From an uncultured Oscillochloris sp. (GTDB lineage Bacteria; Chloroflexota; Chloroflexia; Chloroflexales; Chloroflexaceae): a stretch of 5,617 nt of DNA. A program made the position numbers and the translations under genes. This document shows, in pieces, positions 4,117 to 5,617 of the stretch. Location of the stretch: positions 1 to 5,617 of the forward strand of contig CAIRFY010000020.1 of NCBI GenBank assembly GCA_903877945.1. The letters run 5' to 3'. The notes below the pieces were generated by a model. The model was not told the DNA's origin. It ran no database searches and was given only the letters and a program-made list of their open reading frames with translations. The number at the start of each line of letters is the position of its first letter. Position 1 is the stretch's first letter.

Positions 4117-4902
4117 TTATGTGTCTTGAACACGACTTCGCAGCAACGTCAGCAGATCGTCCAGCGCCTGCGCGCTCGGCAGCGGGTAGGGCTTGAATTT
4201 CTCGATGACTCCTACCGCCTCGGCTTCATCACGGAAGAGGGCACGTTGATCGGCCATGCGCCCGGCTGCTGGGCTACCGATAAGGGTGTTGCTCTCGTTT
4301 TCTGGCAAGCGTAGGGCCACCCGCCGGTCGAAGGGCGCAAGCGCACTGCGCCCCAAGGCGCGTTCCAGGTTCGCGGTGCCGTCTACCCAGAGAATCGTGT
4401 GGATACCAACGTCCGATCCTTCCTCAGCCAGTTTGATCATGTGCTTGCTCGCCTCCGCAGGCCGGAACGAGTCGCCGCTGCGTAACGCCCGCCAACGCTG
4501 GATGCCAGCGATGATCAGGTAGCAGTCTGGCCCCCCGGTGTCACTCGCCCCCTGGCGCTGCGCCAGTTCCTCGATAAGCCGGACGAGCGCCTCGGCGCTC
4601 TGGCGCTCACTAAGGAATTCGACCGGATGCGGCAGACCCTCAGCCACGCGCCGAAGTGCTACAGAGTCCGGCATGTCGGGGCGGGCTAGGTCAATGATCA
4701 CGAAGCGAACATCTGTTGGGCTACGTTGAACGGCCACACTGAGTAGCACGGCGACCAGCAACCCGTAGCCTTCGGCGTCACTGCCGCCCGCGATTAGCAG
4801 GTTGGCACCTGCGTAGCGCAGCGCGATCCGCAGCCCCATCTGGTTGTAGATGTGATTGTTATAGAGGCCGGTTATCTGCAACGATTGTGAGCAAAGCAGC
4901 AC
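4117..4902 (-). CDS. C-terminal fragment of the FtsK/SpoIIIE-like protein
   Basis: If translated alone from the GTG at 4902, it gives 261 residues, but this start is arbitrary because the frame is open further upstream and lacks a clear ribosome binding site. Residues 1-29 (LLCSQSL, IYNQMGLRIALR) correspond to the end of an FtsK motor core. From residue 30 the sequence is the terminal domain: GANLLIAGGSDAEGYGLLVA, then VRFVIIDLARPD, CYLIIAGIQRW, GIHTILWVDGTANLERALG and VIEKFKPYPLPSA. The domain keeps an alternating strand-helix pattern without a P-loop lysine. It ends 70 nt before the DUF433 gene. It might be expressed as a remnant, but no function can be assigned. Confidence 0.6.
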   Translation of the reverse strand: MLLCSQSLQITGLYNNHIYNQMGLRIALRYAGANLLIAGGSDAEGYGLLVAVLLSVAVQRSPTDVRFVIIDLARPDMPDSVALRRVAEGLPHPVEFLSERQSAEALVRLIEELAQRQGASDTGGPDCYLIIAGIQRWRALRSGDSFRPAEASKHMIKLAEEGSDVGIHTILWVDGTANLERALGRSALAPFDRRVALRLPENESNTLIGSPAAGRMADQRALFRDEAEAVGVIEKFKPYPLPSAQALDDLLTLLRSRVQDT

Positions 4903-5617
4903 ATGGATGCCGAAGCGGCTTTGCCCACGAGCGCCAGCCAGTGGTTCATCTGCGCGACCGGAGGCATAGGATCGGCGTGGATAACCTTGTTCGCAAGTAG
5001 CGGATCGTTCCAGGTAAGCTGGTCAGGATTCGCTAGATGCACAATCGTACCCAAACTGGTTAGCGTATCCAGCGCAAAATTCCGTGGTGGTGCAATTGAT
5101 GCGTTGATGCTGGCGACGATGTAGACACCCACACGCGGGCCGTTGCGGGCGATGGTCAGCAACCGTCCTGCGCTGCGTTCATCGAGACCAGAAGGCAGAT
5201 CGGCTAGAGCCAGGATGCGGTAGGGGATCGTCAGCGCATCCGGGCTGGCGTTATAGGCTTCAATTGTCGGATAGAGGTTGGCGAGGCGCGTCTGGCTGAG
5301 GCTGGCGATCTGATCCTCCAGTTCACGCAACTGTTGCTCCAGCGCCTCCGGGCGGATGATCACGTCGGGGCCACGCAGCATCGGCGGCAGATGCAGAAAC
5401 GCGGAGAGTGCGCTGCCTGCGGTGACTGGATCGACCAGAGTTAGGCGCAGCATACCGGGTGGAAAACTGACCAACAAGCGCAGCAGAGTCAACGAGAGCA
5501 TGTGGCGCAGCGGGGCCGGATCTTCGCCCAGGAAAAAGAGGTGGCCGTGACCAATAAGGGGTGCCAGGGCCGGGAGGTCGAGTTGGTTGGCACTGGGAGC
5601 GCGGGCGTCCCCCCCGC
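4872..5617 (-). CDS. N-terminal-side fragment of the FtsK/SpoIIIE-like protein (partial)
   Basis: The frame is open from the right edge, upstream of the ATG at 5501, and ends at TAA 4874-4872. About 247 residues are visible. Recognisable stretches are ALAPLIGHGHLFFLGEDPAP, then MLRLTLVDPVTAGSALSAFL, YRILALADLPSGLDERSAGR, TIARNGPRVGVYIVASI and IHADPMPPVAQMNHWLALVG. This is the Rossmann-like region that normally precedes the FtsK motor. The last 11 residues before the stop (SMCCFAHNRCR) are out-of-frame read of the downstream segment. The first visible residues (GDARAPSANQ) come from a dispersed repeat arm at 5582-5617, so the fragment may also be disrupted on its upstream side. Confidence 0.6.
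   Translation of the reverse strand, partial: GGDARAPSANQLDLPALAPLIGHGHLFFLGEDPAPLRHMLSLTLLRLLVSFPPGMLRLTLVDPVTAGSALSAFLHLPPMLRGPDVIIRPEALEQQLRELEDQIASLSQTRLANLYPTIEAYNASPDALTIPYRILALADLPSGLDERSAGRLLTIARNGPRVGVYIVASINASIAPPRNFALDTLTSLGTIVHLANPDQLTWNDPLLANKVIHADPMPPVAQMNHWLALVGKAASASMCCFAHNRCR
5582..5617. repeat. Copy of the palindrome arm from 1342-1401, running off the window edge
   Basis: Positions 5593-5617 match the 25-bp arm at 1342-1366 with two differences and continue past it. In reverse complement, 5607-5581 matches 1386-1412 over 27 bp with one mismatch, including the flank GCCAACCAAC outside the arm. The other half would lie beyond the window. It is inside the open frame of the FtsK-like fragment. 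Confidence 0.75.

Larger units (their letters stand above)
4117..5617 (-). pseudogene. FtsK/SpoIIIE-like gene, broken and internally deleted, 5' end outside the window
   Basis: Two minus-strand frames carry consecutive parts of one FtsK/SpoIIIE-type protein: 5617 to about 4900 in one frame and about 4916 to 4117 in another. Intact relatives, as I recall them, have an N-terminal Rossmann-like region, a motor domain with Walker A and Walker B ending in a GIHVLLCSQ-like strand, and a second, degenerate nucleotide-binding-like domain. Here the N-terminal region (ending LVGKAASAS) is fused out of frame to GIHVLLCSQSL. That segment then passes from QMGLRIALR straight into YAGANLLIAG of the last domain. 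No Walker A or DE-box is present. Motor activity is therefore lost. A sequencing error could explain the frame change but not the missing domain. Confidence 0.75.

Overview
The window looks like accessory DNA from a filamentous anoxygenic phototroph-type Chloroflexota (Chloroflexus/Roseiflexus/Oscillochloris relatives). This rests on recalled family resemblance, not a search. The supporting signs are a moderately high G+C content, an FtsK/SpoIIIE-like protein of a type I associate with Chloroflexales, a TPR/coiled-coil protein with a SUMF1 (FGE-sulfatase-like) domain, two small toxin-antitoxin-type modules, and intergenic DNA packed with palindromes and heptanucleotide tandem repeats. No tRNA, rRNA, CRISPR array or transposase gene was seen.

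Left part (1-943). A minus-strand gene enters from the left edge, with only its first 14-15 codons visible. A divergent intergenic region follows, with a candidate TATAAT promoter overlapping a small operator-like palindrome and then a decayed heptamer-repeat stretch. Next is a plus-strand toxin-antitoxin pair: a BrnT-family toxin (306-599) overlapping its antitoxin (574-828). The pair is bracketed by two nearly identical 36-bp palindromes (232-267 and 888-923). The antitoxin's last codons and its stop lie inside a 33-bp direct duplication (796-861).

Middle (944-1640). A minus-strand DUF2442 gene lacks the DUF4160 partner that often accompanies this family. Its leader runs into a repeat block: an ATTTCAG-type heptamer array, a 122-bp MITE-like palindrome with perfect 13-bp ends, a second 132-bp imperfect palindrome built partly of AGGTGTC heptamers, and a TATCGGC heptamer array. 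The last of these runs into the stop codon of the next gene.

Right part (1639-5617). All genes are on the minus strand. In transcription order they are a broken FtsK/SpoIIIE-like gene, a DUF433 antitoxin-like gene overlapping by 1 nt a DUF5615 PIN-like putative toxin, and, 18 nt further on, a 575-residue TPR/coiled-coil/SUMF1-domain protein. The FtsK-like locus is the most striking feature. Its reading frame breaks at about 4900-4916, where the conserved N-terminal region is joined directly to sequence from the far end of the motor domain. A second, in-frame junction lies near 4815. Together these appear to have removed the Walker A/B ATPase core. The locus also runs at the right edge into another copy of the palindrome arm found at 1342-1401. 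I read it as a decaying gene in a repeat-rich, recombining region, with the toxin-antitoxin module and SUMF1 protein downstream still intact.
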